The notes under the pieces: model-generated | What the model was told of the DNA's origin: nothing | Databases searched by the model: none | Seen by the model: only the letters and a program-made list of their open reading frames with translations | Made by a program: the position numbers and the translations under genes | Assembly (NCBI GenBank): GCA_034668825.1 | Contig: JAXDOR010000008.1 | Coordinates: 1 to 46,201, forward strand | Origin: CANKHA01 sp034668825 | GTDB taxonomy: Bacteria > Pseudomonadota > Alphaproteobacteria > Rhizobiales > Xanthobacteraceae | Reading direction: 5' to 3' | DNA length: 46,201 nt | In this document: in pieces, positions 8,141 to 17,517 of the stretch | Layout of the letters: every line of letters begins with the position of its first letter | How positions within the stretch are numbered: the stretch's first letter is position 1

Positions 8141-9130
8141 CTACGAAAAGCTGCGCAAGCAACTTACAAAGTAATCCATCACTTGCTCGGGCGTCGCCGC
8201 CATCCCGGTAAGCTGGATGTTGGTGCCCGCTGTTGTGCCCGCATAGATAGAGCCCTGGTCAGGGCCGTCTTCCGTCGTCACACTCAGCGCAATCGGTGCT
8301 CCGAGCGTAAAATACTGCGGCTGCGCGAGGTAGATGGTCGTGACAACGTCCCAGAGCGCATAGCCGCCGTTCGGCACCACCATGGCATAGGAATGCGCAG
8401 CAAAATTTACCAGCGGCTCGGCGACGTAAGGATTGAGGTTGGTAGCCACCCAGGCGCCGGTGAGGGGGAATGCATTTGTGACGGCGAGGGAAAAATCCAC
8501 AATCGGAACCTTGCGGATTCCAGGAAGCCGGTTCTCCGGGTCTTCGAGCAGGGTCTGCGTCGCGAAGGCATCCCAGTAAACATTCCATTCCGCGTTCGGA
8601 TTTCCTCCGGGCACCAGCCCAGAGTCGATATTGCCTTGGGGCAGAGGATTGTTGCGGTCCACAACTACGCCCCCCATCCAAACGATCTTTTCTATTTTGG
8701 TGACGAGCGCGGGCTCCTTCAGCAGAACATCGGTAAGCGTCGTCACCGGACAGAGCACAAGGAGGGTGACTGGCGCGGCCGCAGCGCGGAGGGTATCGGC
8801 GAGCAGCGTGTCGCCGTCGGACCAACGCCATGCATCGTCGAGTGGGGGTAGCACTGGCAGCAGATCAAGCATCGCGCCGTACTGCCGATAGACCCAGGGA
8901 TACGGATTGTAACAGCGCGCTGCACTGAGACCCACCGGCACTGCGTTCAGGCCAGCGAGATCGAGGGCCTTGCGTGTAACTCGGCTCCCGCTCCAGCCGA
9001 CGCAATTGCCCGCTGTCACGATGACTGCCTGCAAGTCGTATAGATTGCGGAAGTCCGGCGTCCCAAGAAGCGTCAGAGCGACGAACTCGTCCACTGCTCC
9101 GTCATGGATCACGATTAGTGGCTGTCCCAT
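8141..9130 (-). CDS. Nucleoside hydrolase-like protein (IUNH superfamily)
   Basis: A 329-residue protein of the inosine-uridine nucleoside hydrolase fold. The N-terminal Ca-binding motif reads HDGAVDE where family members have DPGxDD: the first two aspartates are kept and the third is Glu. KIVWMGG and the late ALWDVVTTIY (metal Asp) are also present. There is no signal peptide, so it should be cytosolic. The ATG at 9130 overlaps the upstream binding-protein gene by 29 bases, implying coupled translation. Family members split ribosides into base and ribose, but substitutions in the loop and the non-classical neighbours make the substrate uncertain. Confidence 0.8.
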   Translation of the reverse strand: MGQPLIVIHDGAVDEFVALTLLGTPDFRNLYDLQAVIVTAGNCVGWSGSRVTRKALDLAGLNAVPVGLSAARCYNPYPWVYRQYGAMLDLLPVLPPLDDAWRWSDGDTLLADTLRAAAAPVTLLVLCPVTTLTDVLLKEPALVTKIEKIVWMGGVVVDRNNPLPQGNIDSGLVPGGNPNAEWNVYWDAFATQTLLEDPENRLPGIRKVPIVDFSLAVTNAFPLTGAWVATNLNPYVAEPLVNFAAHSYAMVVPNGGYALWDVVTTIYLAQPQYFTLGAPIALSVTTEDGPDQGSIYAGTTAGTNIQLTGMAATPEQVMDYFVSCLRSFS

Positions 9131-10190
9131 GCTCCGGGTCTCCCTGCTGAATTCGTGAAAGCCTTAGGTCATTTCGTAGTGCGACCAGGGCATCCCATAC
9201 CCGATGGGTCCAGGCCCCCGTTGGAGCCTTTTTCAGTTCGGGCTTCTCGGCACCAGTCAGCAGCAGCTGCACCGCAGCATCGAATGCCGCCGGATCGAGA
9301 TAGCCGAGCCGGTCGGCGCGTTCGGGAAGCAGTTTGCCGACTCCCGTTATGGAGAAAGTCTCGTGCTGGGGTTTCAACGCGCCAACCAAATCGTGCGTCA
9401 TCACGATTTCCACCGCCTCAGCTGGATGTTTGCGCGCGTAGTCCCATCCTTCGGCTGATGCTGCAACAAAGCGGGCAAGGCGATCCACCATGCCGGGCTC
9501 GTTCAGCGTTCGCTCGAGCACCCAGAAGCCGTCCTCCATGAGCCCAACGGCCTCTGCCTCGTAGTCGATGATGGTTGTTTCAGCCTCGGGCAGGCCAGCG
9601 TTTTTGATTTGCCAAGCCTCGTCATATTGCATGATCGAATAGCAATCGATCTTTCCGTCAACGAGAGCATCGATTCCGTAACGCTGTTGTTGCGGTGCGA
9701 CGTCGGGTTGTGCTCCGCTCGTTGTGTAGCCGGCGCGCTTCGCGAGTGCGCGGATCTGAAAATCCGAACCTGGCGTGTGATAAATGATTGTTTTGCCCTT
9801 AAGATCGCGCGGGCCGGCGACGCCGCGGTCGCGTCGACAAGCAAGGCCTAAGCCGCCCTTGGTAAAAAATTGCGCGATGTTGACGATGGGAACGCCCGAG
9901 TCCCGCGCCAATAGCGCAAGATGCAATTGAAAAAGGGCGGCATGCGCACCGCCTCGATTGAGGATATCGATGGGATTGATGCCCGGCCCGCCTTGATTGA
10001 TAGTCACCTCGAGTCCGGCCTTGGTGTAGAAGCCTTTGCTCTCCGCCACCAAAAATCCGGCGAATTGCGTGTTCACCGTCCAGGGCAACTGGATTGTCAG
10101 AGGATCTGCTGCCTGGACCGAGTTGGCGGCAAGCATACCGACCAAGAAGGCAAGCGCCTTCACCCGTGGAAGTCCCGCAACCCAGCCCAT
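9102..10190 (-). CDS. ABC transporter substrate-binding protein, NMT1/THI5-like
   Basis: A 362-residue periplasmic protein with a signal peptide (about residues 1-27, ending VQA/ADP). The body QLPWTVNTQFAGFLVAESKG followed by GFYTKAGLEVTI and GGPGINP is the hallmark of the NMT1/SsuA group, whose members bind thiamine precursors, sulfonates, nitrate, riboflavin and other small molecules. LKGKTIIYHTPGSD is the second lobe crossover. No permease or ATPase accompanies it; the next gene on the strand is the nucleoside hydrolase-like gene, so the pair suggests a nucleoside or N-heterocyclic ligand. It is divergent from the molybdenum hydroxylase gene across 97 bases. Confidence 0.85.
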   Translation of the reverse strand: MGWVAGLPRVKALAFLVGMLAANSVQAADPLTIQLPWTVNTQFAGFLVAESKGFYTKAGLEVTINQGGPGINPIDILNRGGAHAALFQLHLALLARDSGVPIVNIAQFFTKGGLGLACRRDRGVAGPRDLKGKTIIYHTPGSDFQIRALAKRAGYTTSGAQPDVAPQQQRYGIDALVDGKIDCYSIMQYDEAWQIKNAGLPEAETTIIDYEAEAVGLMEDGFWVLERTLNEPGMVDRLARFVAASAEGWDYARKHPAEAVEIVMTHDLVGALKPQHETFSITGVGKLLPERADRLGYLDPAAFDAAVQLLLTGAEKPELKKAPTGAWTHRVWDALVALRNDLRLSRIQQGDPEHGTATNRDP

Positions 10191-10287
10191 GCCCCGCCTC
10201 CTTGCGTACTACTTGCATCGTACGAATTCCCAGCACACAATCAAAGATAACTATAGTCGCCCCGCCTCAGTTTAACAAAGGGAACGC

Positions 10288-13017
10288 ATGCAGTCCTTGT
10301 TTCGGCCGACGCGGCGCGAGTTCCTTCGACTTAGTGCAAGTACCGGCGTTTTCTTCGTCAGTACGAAGTTGGCGCTGCCTCAAAATGCATCGCCATCTTC
10401 GCCGGGCAATACTGGCGGATGGATGGCTGGACCCGGAAAGGCACGTCAGCGGATCGACGGGCTACAGAAAGTCACTGGCGCCAAGATTTACGCCCGCGAT
10501 TTTCATCCCCGCGACATCCCCGGATGGCCGTCCAGGGAACGCCGCGTTTTGATTCTCCGCGTCGGCTATGCCGACCGGCGGCTGCTTGCAATCGATCTGT
10601 CGATGTTACCCCGGGAACTAGCGCCGTTGCGTGTGGTCACTGCCGCAGATCTTGTGCGCGATGCCATCACCGCGCCCCACACCATGCAGTTGGCTCAGGG
10701 CAATCCCACTATGATGGCTGCAGTCAACAGCTATCCCTTGTATATCGGCCAGCCGGCAGCGCTGCTGATCTTCGCCGACTTCCGGCAGTTCCGCGCGGCA
10801 AAGCAGGTGCTGCAATTCAATCCGAATGTGTTGCGTTATGGGCCCGCCACCATGGTGCCGGACCTGCCGCAGCAGTACCCGCCGCCGACTTATTTGACGC
10901 GCTACACCGCCCCCGGGATGGATTTTTCTCAGACAAAGGACGGGTATAGCAATCCCTATGCTTCGACATTATTGGGACAGCCGGCAGCCGTGGATCTCGC
11001 AGCGCGGTCGTGGCGCGATCAAATTGCGGCCGATTTGAGCAGCATCGGCTGGCGCACGTTCTCCGGAACCTACACGACGCAAGTCCTTGATCCCATGTTC
11101 ATGGAGCCGGAAAGCGGTCTCGGCTGGTTCGATCGGACCGCATCCAACCCCACGCTAAATCTCGTTCTGGGTACCCAGGCGACGAACGGCGACATTGCGT
11201 CCTGTGCCGGCCTGTTCGCAGCAACCAATTGTCCGATCAAGTTGCAGACCGTGGTGCTGAACTCCTGCTATCCCGGCGGGGGCTTTGGTGGGCGCGATGT
11301 TTCGAATTTCTCTCTCTGGCTCGGCATCGCTGCGGCCTATGCCGACGCGCCGGTACGCATCGCCAACGATCGCTTCGAGCAGTTCCAGTCAGGCTTAAAG
11401 CAATTGCCGTCGACTATCACGGACATCATTGCGGTAGACAGCAACGGACGTATCACCGCGTTGATTTCACAAGCGACTCTCGGCGCTGGCGGTTTGAATA
11501 ATTATAGCCAATGGGTGGCGAACGTGGCGGGGCTAGCGGCCGGCGGAGCATATAATCTGCCGCGCGTGTCCATCGATGCGGTAGCTCAGCCAACACGGAA
11601 TGTGGTTGCCGGATCGATGCGCGGCTTCGGCGGACCGCAATCCTTCTTCGCCATCGAAAGCCTAGTCGACGAGGCGGCAGCCGAGCTGGGCTACGACCCA
11701 ATTCTGTTCCGCGAGCAAAATGTTCTCGACAAGACATCCACCACAGTTACCGGCGCGCCGCTCAATCAGGACCCGCGGCTAGTCGAGATTTGCCGTCTCG
11801 CTCGCAACCATCCTCTTTGGACGGAGCGCCAAGTCCAAAAGCAGCGGCGCGGGCCCGGTCTTCTTTATGGTGTCGGATTTGCACTCGCCAATGAGTCCTT
11901 CGGAGTTGGCGGAGATCCAGTCATGGCCGCTGTGGAGATCGACCACGAGGGCGTGATTACGGTTCACAGCAATGCGGTCGACATGGGAAATGGTTCGGCC
12001 ACCAGCATGGCGATCAGTACGGCACGCTATCTCGGTGGCAATGCCGCTAAAATCGACATGGGCGAGGCGGGCTTCTTTGTGGAACCGCTGGGACTTGATC
12101 CAAGTGCGCAGCCAGCAGAGTGGAGTAATCCGCGCTGGACGCCGGCATTCGCGCTATCATCGAGTGCCAGTATTACGGCGTTTCATCAGGTGCACGCGGT
12201 GAACCAAGCAAGCCGCGTCCTTTTCACCGCTGGATTGGCGCCGGCGGCTGGACGGCTTTGGAACTGGACCGCAGATCAAGTGATCGCCGCGGCGCAATGG
12301 CAGAACGGTTTTCTTAACGCTCCGACGCGCGAGCCCCTGACGCTGACCCAGATCGCCCATTCCGCCTATGACGCCGGCGAGGTGGTCCGTGCCATGACGC
12401 ATTGCTATTTTCAGGGTGTTTGGATCGTCGCCGATTATTCCTTCAATGGCTCGGTCGTAAGCCTGCCGGCAGACGCGGTGTCGACGCTCAAAGCAGGCCA
12501 GACACAATGGCAGCGACATGACCGCAGCAATACCCAACAGCCGCCAGAAAATTCCTCCCGCTATGGACGCAGCCTGTTTACGTCGTCCGGCGCCCTTGCC
12601 GCCGTGGAGGTCGATGCATCGAATGGGGGCGTCCGCGTCACGGAGATGCAATTATTCCTCGATGCGGGACCGGTCATCCAGCGGGACCTGCTTGAGGGCC
12701 AAGCCGAGGGGGCTATGGCGATGGGCATCGGCTACACCTTGCTTGAACAATTTCCCCCACAGCCCAACGGCGATCCGGGAGCGGGAGAGATGAATCTTCA
12801 CCGTTACCACGTGCCGTTGGCAACAGACGTGCCGATCGATCGGTTCGGCCTCAACGTTCTGCCGCCGCTGGACGATCAACCGTCCAATGGGATTGCCGAG
12901 GCGGTGCTCTGTCCGTGGCTTCCCGCCATTGGGAATGCCGTCGCCGCCGCGACCGGCCGCCGCTTTCGTCAGTTGCCAATCACCTCCGAGCGGATCCTGG
13001 AGGCGTTGCGCGCATGA
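10288..13017 (+). CDS. Molybdenum hydroxylase large subunit with Tat signal (xanthine dehydrogenase/IorB-like)
   Basis: A 909-residue protein. The N-terminus PTRREFLRLSA is a twin-arginine signal, so the enzyme is exported folded. Molybdopterin-binding landmarks are present: GGGFGGRD near residues 330-337, MRGFGGPQSFFAIE, and the catalytic Glu E871 in NGIAEA (usual pattern GxGE). The layout of a hammerhead domain and two Mo-binding domains matches one-subunit large chains of the isoquinoline 1-oxidoreductase beta type. It would hydroxylate an N-heterocycle, purine or aldehyde with water as oxygen donor. No FAD subunit is encoded; instead a 2Fe-2S subunit and a cytochrome c follow with 4-base overlaps. 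Confidence 0.88.
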   Translation: MQSLFRPTRREFLRLSASTGVFFVSTKLALPQNASPSSPGNTGGWMAGPGKARQRIDGLQKVTGAKIYARDFHPRDIPGWPSRERRVLILRVGYADRRLLAIDLSMLPRELAPLRVVTAADLVRDAITAPHTMQLAQGNPTMMAAVNSYPLYIGQPAALLIFADFRQFRAAKQVLQFNPNVLRYGPATMVPDLPQQYPPPTYLTRYTAPGMDFSQTKDGYSNPYASTLLGQPAAVDLAARSWRDQIAADLSSIGWRTFSGTYTTQVLDPMFMEPESGLGWFDRTASNPTLNLVLGTQATNGDIASCAGLFAATNCPIKLQTVVLNSCYPGGGFGGRDVSNFSLWLGIAAAYADAPVRIANDRFEQFQSGLKQLPSTITDIIAVDSNGRITALISQATLGAGGLNNYSQWVANVAGLAAGGAYNLPRVSIDAVAQPTRNVVAGSMRGFGGPQSFFAIESLVDEAAAELGYDPILFREQNVLDKTSTTVTGAPLNQDPRLVEICRLARNHPLWTERQVQKQRRGPGLLYGVGFALANESFGVGGDPVMAAVEIDHEGVITVHSNAVDMGNGSATSMAISTARYLGGNAAKIDMGEAGFFVEPLGLDPSAQPAEWSNPRWTPAFALSSSASITAFHQVHAVNQASRVLFTAGLAPAAGRLWNWTADQVIAAAQWQNGFLNAPTREPLTLTQIAHSAYDAGEVVRAMTHCYFQGVWIVADYSFNGSVVSLPADAVSTLKAGQTQWQRHDRSNTQQPPENSSRYGRSLFTSSGALAAVEVDASNGGVRVTEMQLFLDAGPVIQRDLLEGQAEGAMAMGIGYTLLEQFPPQPNGDPGAGEMNLHRYHVPLATDVPIDRFGLNVLPPLDDQPSNGIAEAVLCPWLPAIGNAVAAATGRRFRQLPITSERILEALRA

Positions 13018-13535
13018 ACGAACAAACGACAGTAACGCTGACGGTGAATGGTGTCGCCCAGACCCGAGATGTACCCGCCGACCTGTCGCTGTTGGACTTC
13101 CTCCAGGAGGAACTCGATCTCACCGGCAGCAAATTGTGCTGCGGTATCGGCGTCTGCCGCGCCTGCACCGTCGCCCAGCAGCGGCTGCCGGGTGCTCATT
13201 TGGAACCCGTCCTCGCCTGCGTCACTCCGGTGACGACGGTGCAAGGCCGGCTCATCACCACGATCGAAGGACTGAACGCGCCGCAAGGGCCAACGCCACT
13301 GCAACAGGCCTTTCTCGACGCCTTTGCCTTCCAATGCGGCTACTGCACGCCCGGATTCGTGGTTGCTACGTTTATCCTGGCCGAACGTCTGCGTGCCGCC
13401 CCGGTGCCACGCAACCAACTCGATGCCGCGATCCGTGGCGCTGTTGGCGATCACATCTGCCGCTGCACCGGGTATGTTCGCTACTATACCGCGATCCGCA
13501 ACTATCTCACCCAGATCCCAGGGCGGGTACTATGA
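13014..13535 (+). CDS. 2Fe-2S subunit of the molybdenum hydroxylase
   Basis: A 173-residue XdhC/IorA-type iron-sulfur subunit. The plant-ferredoxin-like cluster is CCGIGVCRACTV and the second, alpha-helical cluster uses FQCGYCTPG and HICRCTGY. The start ATG overlaps the stop of the large subunit (ATGA, 13014-13017), so the open frame reaching back to 12915 should not be used. It has no signal peptide of its own. Co-export with the Tat-tagged large subunit, as known for related periplasmic aldehyde oxidoreductases, is the expected route. Electrons pass from Mo through the two clusters to the cytochrome encoded next. Confidence 0.93.
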   Translation: MNEQTTVTLTVNGVAQTRDVPADLSLLDFLQEELDLTGSKLCCGIGVCRACTVAQQRLPGAHLEPVLACVTPVTTVQGRLITTIEGLNAPQGPTPLQQAFLDAFAFQCGYCTPGFVVATFILAERLRAAPVPRNQLDAAIRGAVGDHICRCTGYVRYYTAIRNYLTQIPGRVL

Positions 13536-14473
13536 GGATAATCGTTGTTGTACTGCTGCTGCTGACCGCCCCAATGCCGGCACGCGCCGAAACCATTAAC
13601 GACTACGGCCAGCGTTGCGAGGCGCTCATCGCCCCAATCCCTACCTTCAACTGCGCCGACGGCGTGGAGATTCCTGTAACGGTGAACGGTTCCGTTCCTG
13701 CCAGCTTTCAGCCTGGCATGACCTGCGACCGCCCGGCGCTGTTCGTGCCGCCGGAAAAAGGCGTCGATGGGCAATGCGTGCCCTATTCGCGACTGCTTAT
13801 TTTGCGCGACGACGCCAAGGCGCAGATCAGCGCAATCTGCCGGCAGAAGAAAATCAGGCCCGCCAACACCATGCTCTACGACGAGATTGACATCGTAGCG
13901 CATGATCTGCCGAGCGGCAGCACTTGCTGGTTCCAAGCCCTTGCATCCGACCCGCTGTCGCCGGGTACCGGGCTAAACGGCAAAGCCGTTCCGCCGCCCA
14001 CGTCCGCCTCTGCGCCGTCGTTTTGGAATCCGCCGACCAAGACGGCAGAGGGGAAATGCATAAGCTGCCACGATAGCGATCCGTTCATGTACTCCCCCTT
14101 CGTTGCGCAAACTGGCCTGCTGCCCCAGGATCCTTTCGGTAAGTACAGGAATGATATTGGTCCGGATTTCGCCAACTGGCCGCAGCCACTTGAGCTGACG
14201 ACACGGGGTAATACGTGTGTCGGATGTCATCGCGTCGGCTCGATGGCGACGTGCCAAGTGACCATGGGTCAATCGGTGGGCAGAGCACCGATGCTCGACG
14301 CCGATGATTGGGCCAAGCGCTATCCAAATTCACACTGGATGCCGGCCGGGAACACTATGACCCCGCGGCAGTGGGAAGTTGTCCACGGGTCTAGCGTGAA
14401 CGAGCTCGCACGCTGCTGCGCCAATCCGAATGCCAATGGCTGCATCGTTCGGCCGCTGCCGCGCCCGCAGTGA
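13532..14473 (+). CDS. Exported di-haem cytochrome c, likely electron acceptor of the hydroxylase
   Basis: A 313-residue protein. A signal peptide (MRIIVVVLLLL, cleavage after ARA before ETIND) directs it to the periplasm. Two haem-binding motifs are visible, C176-x-x-C179-H180 (CISCH) and C229-x-x-C232-H233 (CVGCH). Several extra cysteines (for example CEALIAPIPTFNC and CCANPNANGC) may form disulfides. The ATG at 13532 overlaps the previous stop (ATGA), so the longer frame from 12887 is rejected. The first 160 residues do not match a cytochrome domain I know. Its place right after the 2Fe-2S subunit argues that it carries electrons from the hydroxylase to the respiratory chain. Confidence 0.85.
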   Translation: MRIIVVVLLLLTAPMPARAETINDYGQRCEALIAPIPTFNCADGVEIPVTVNGSVPASFQPGMTCDRPALFVPPEKGVDGQCVPYSRLLILRDDAKAQISAICRQKKIRPANTMLYDEIDIVAHDLPSGSTCWFQALASDPLSPGTGLNGKAVPPPTSASAPSFWNPPTKTAEGKCISCHDSDPFMYSPFVAQTGLLPQDPFGKYRNDIGPDFANWPQPLELTTRGNTCVGCHRVGSMATCQVTMGQSVGRAPMLDADDWAKRYPNSHWMPAGNTMTPRQWEVVHGSSVNELARCCANPNANGCIVRPLPRPQ

Positions 14474-14528
14474 CGCGGGATCAGAAAAGCCCGCGCAAAG
14501 GCGGTTGCGTGTGATCCTATAGGTTTGC

Positions 14529-17135
14529 ATGATGAAGTGGGGCGGGCGATCCGCTAGACGTAAGACGCTTAATTTGCACAGACAGGCCATGCATACCTAC
14601 CCGAGTATCGGTCATAGATGGTGGGCGTGCTTATTGCCGCGGACGATCCACGGCCGACTGTTGCTGGCTTTCGCCTTTTTTGCCGGCCTCACCTGCTTTG
14701 CTCTCGTCGTTGCCTTCTTGTCGCTTTCGGGAATCGCATCGTCGCTGCTGCGGATCGTCAATACGGCGCTGCCATCGCTCGCCAGCGTTCAAGAGATCTC
14801 GCAGCAGGCGGTGCGCTTTGCCGAGCATACCCCTGCGCTCTACGCCGTCGATACTCAGGAGCGCAGGGCCCAGGAAGCCGCCGCGGTGATGGCGGAGCAA
14901 CGAGCCCTGCTCCAAGCCTTACGGCCAATCGAGGCGAGTTTCGGCGGTTCGACGCTGGCACTGCGTCGAACCGTGGAAAAGATAGGCACTACAGTTAGCG
15001 AACTCGACCGCTTGGTGCAGCGGCGGCTTGACCTCATGGAGCGGTCGCGCGCCGACTCGGAGCGGATGACTCGCGCGCATACGCGGTTGATTGAGAATCT
15101 AACGCGGTTGATTGCCATTGCCAGCGCGAATCTGCAAATCCCACTCGATCGTCTCGTGACGCGGGACGAAGCTGAGGAGGTGGTGCGCAGCGCCAATCTC
15201 GATATCGCTAACCGTTTGAACGCGCTCAACCGCCTGTTCGGCGCCGATTCGGCGGCTGGTCTACTGTTCGGCCAACTCAGCCAGGTTCTACTCGTTCTCG
15301 ATGCCTCGGCCTTGACGGTGGCCGAGGCCGATGTTCGGCGCACCCTGTTGCGGCTGCGGCAGCTCCTGCAATTGCGCGACTTTCCTGGCATCGACGAGGC
15401 TGTCGGAGAGCTGAACGAATTGGCGGCGTTCGCGCAGGGCCCGCAGTCGGTGTTCCAGCTACGAAGCGAGCAGTTTGCCGTCGAAGCCGAAGCTTCGGCG
15501 ATGTTGCGTGAGGCGCGCGAACTGGCCCTGCAAGTAACGGTCGCCAGCAATGCCATTGTCAGTGACGTGAAGACGGCGGCAGACGCCACAGGTAAGCAAA
15601 CCGAGCTTGCCTTGCAGCGCGCCATGGTACTCATGTTCCTCGTCGGTTTGGCTAGCGTATTGGCCGCGGGGATTATTTGGCGGACATACGTTTACCGCGG
15701 CGTGGCGGAGCCGCTTCGCGCCATGACTCATTCGATGCGCAGTCTGGCCTCCGGCAATCTCGATACCGCCGTACCCAACAGCGAGCGGCGTGACGAGATC
15801 GGTGAGATGGCGCGTTCGGTCGTGAGTTTCAAGGCAAATGCTGTCGAGAAGGTCGGGCTATTCGAGGAAGTGCAGGCGCGCACCCGCGATCTCACGCGCT
15901 CGATCGCGGAGCTCCAAGCCCTGGGCGATGTCAGTCGGGCGGTGAACTCCACGCTCGACCTGAAAACCGTGCTGAGCACAATCGTGGCGAAGGCGGCCCA
16001 GTTATCGGGGACCGAGGCAGGCGCCATCTATGTCTTCGACGAGTTACGGGGCGAATATCTCCTGCCTGCTACCTACGGCATGAGTGAAGACATGATTGCC
16101 GCCATTGAGAAGCATCATCTCATTGTTTCCGAGACCCTCGGCCACGCGGCCGGGCAAAGGCGTCCAGTTCAGGTACCGGACTTATCCGAGGAGCCACCGT
16201 CGGCTGCCCGGGACATCGCGCTGCAAGCGGGTTATCGGGCGCTCTTGATCATTCCACTGCTTGGTGTCGAGGCGGGGGTAGGTGCCTTGGTCGTGCGGCG
16301 CAAAGCCCCGGGCGACTTCCCGCAGAACACCATTGATCTGCTCCAGACCTTTGCGACACAATCAGTTTTGGCGATCCAAAACGCGAGCCTATTTAGCGAG
16401 ATTGATGAGAAGGGTCGACAACTCGAAATAGCGAGCCAGCACAAATCACAGTTTCTCGCCAATATGAGTCATGAGCTGCGGACGCCGCTGAACGCAATCC
16501 TAGGCTACGGAGAGTTGATTCTTGACAATTTCTATGGAGAAACGCCGGCCAAGATGCGGCTGGTCCTCGAACGGATACAAAGCAACGGCAAACACTTACT
16601 TGGCCTCATAAACGATGTGCTCGATCTGTCGAAGATTGAGGCCGGCCAACTCACGCTTTCCTTGGACGACTACTCGATCCAGGATGTCGTGCACAACGTG
16701 TTCGGCACCGTTGAATCGCTTGCCACTGAAAAAAGCCTTGCGATGAAAGTCGAGCTCTCGCAGCAGTTGCCGCCGGGACGCGGCGATGAGCGCCGCCTCA
16801 CCCAGGTTCTGCTCAATCTCGTTGGCAATGCCATTAAATTCACCGATCAAGGCGAGGTGGCGATCAAGGCGTCAGCTTCCAACGGATCGTTCACGGTCGC
16901 AGTGCGCGACACCGGCCCTGGCATTGCCGAAGCGGATCGCGTGAAGATATTCGAAGAATTCCAGCAGGCTGATAACTCCGCCACCAAGAACAAGGGCGGT
17001 ACAGGCCTTGGCTTATCGATCGCCAAGCGCATCGTTGAGATGCATGGGGGAAGATTGTCGGTCGAGTCCGACCTGGGTCACGGATCTACCTTTTTCGTTA
17101 CGCTTCCGATTCGGGTCGAACGGCAGGTAGGGTAG
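14529..17135 (+). CDS. Membrane sensor histidine kinase with HAMP and GAF domains
   Basis: An 868-residue protein: TM1 about 44-68, a long helical periplasmic sensor, TM2 about 365-386, HAMP (PLRAMTHSMRSLASGNLD), a GAF domain about 465-620, HisKA with H648 in MSHELRTPL, and an ATPase domain (N box LLNLVGNAIKF, G1 DTGPGIAE, G2 GGTGLGLSIAKR). No receiver domain is attached. The start could be 14529, 14532 or 14589 (MHTYPS); none has a clear ribosome site. The sensor part resembles the TorS-like helical bundle only in being helical. It is followed two bases later by a receiver gene, so the three genes to 18633 form one signalling unit. Confidence 0.92.
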   Translation: MMKWGGRSARRKTLNLHRQAMHTYPSIGHRWWACLLPRTIHGRLLLAFAFFAGLTCFALVVAFLSLSGIASSLLRIVNTALPSLASVQEISQQAVRFAEHTPALYAVDTQERRAQEAAAVMAEQRALLQALRPIEASFGGSTLALRRTVEKIGTTVSELDRLVQRRLDLMERSRADSERMTRAHTRLIENLTRLIAIASANLQIPLDRLVTRDEAEEVVRSANLDIANRLNALNRLFGADSAAGLLFGQLSQVLLVLDASALTVAEADVRRTLLRLRQLLQLRDFPGIDEAVGELNELAAFAQGPQSVFQLRSEQFAVEAEASAMLREARELALQVTVASNAIVSDVKTAADATGKQTELALQRAMVLMFLVGLASVLAAGIIWRTYVYRGVAEPLRAMTHSMRSLASGNLDTAVPNSERRDEIGEMARSVVSFKANAVEKVGLFEEVQARTRDLTRSIAELQALGDVSRAVNSTLDLKTVLSTIVAKAAQLSGTEAGAIYVFDELRGEYLLPATYGMSEDMIAAIEKHHLIVSETLGHAAGQRRPVQVPDLSEEPPSAARDIALQAGYRALLIIPLLGVEAGVGALVVRRKAPGDFPQNTIDLLQTFATQSVLAIQNASLFSEIDEKGRQLEIASQHKSQFLANMSHELRTPLNAILGYGELILDNFYGETPAKMRLVLERIQSNGKHLLGLINDVLDLSKIEAGQLTLSLDDYSIQDVVHNVFGTVESLATEKSLAMKVELSQQLPPGRGDERRLTQVLLNLVGNAIKFTDQGEVAIKASASNGSFTVAVRDTGPGIAEADRVKIFEEFQQADNSATKNKGGTGLGLSIAKRIVEMHGGRLSVESDLGHGSTFFVTLPIRVERQVG

Positions 17136-17137
17136 TC

Positions 17138-17503
17138 ATGACAAAACGAATCCTTGTGGTTGAAGATCAGGAGGACAACCGGCAGATCCTGCGCGATCTC
17201 CTTGGAAGTACGGAATACGAAATGATCGAGGCTGGGGATGGGGCCGAGGCGCTTGCAGTCATGACCGCGCAGCGACCCGACCTGATCCTTATGGACATTC
17301 AGCTGCCCGTCATGGATGGCTACGAAACAACGCGCCGTATCAAAGCTAATGCAGAGTGGAAGGACATTCCCATCATCGCTGTCACCTCCTATGCCTTGAG
17401 CGGCGATGAAAGCAAAGCACGCGAGGCCGGCTGTGATGCCTATGTCACCAAGCCCTATAGTCCGCGCCAACTGTTGGCAAAGATTCACGAATATCTGCGT
17501 TAA
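17138..17503 (+). CDS. Single-domain response regulator (DivK-like receiver)
   Basis: A 121-residue stand-alone receiver domain. Acidic pocket E9/D10, phospho-acceptor D53 in LILMDIQLP, the T/S switch at VTSYA and K105 in VTKPYS are all in place. There is no output domain, as in DivK or CheY, so it acts by protein contact, for example as a phosphate shuttle between the kinase and the receiver-cyclase encoded next (14 bases later). Confidence 0.94.
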   Translation: MTKRILVVEDQEDNRQILRDLLGSTEYEMIEAGDGAEALAVMTAQRPDLILMDIQLPVMDGYETTRRIKANAEWKDIPIIAVTSYALSGDESKAREAGCDAYVTKPYSPRQLLAKIHEYLR

Positions 17504-17517
17504 TCGCAGGCAGTCTA

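Noticed and set aside
6401..8851. 816-codon open frame on the plus strand
   Set aside because: It runs antisense through the acyl-CoA dehydrogenase, tRNA-Gln and nucleoside hydrolase genes; its translation is Arg/His-rich with no recognisable domain.
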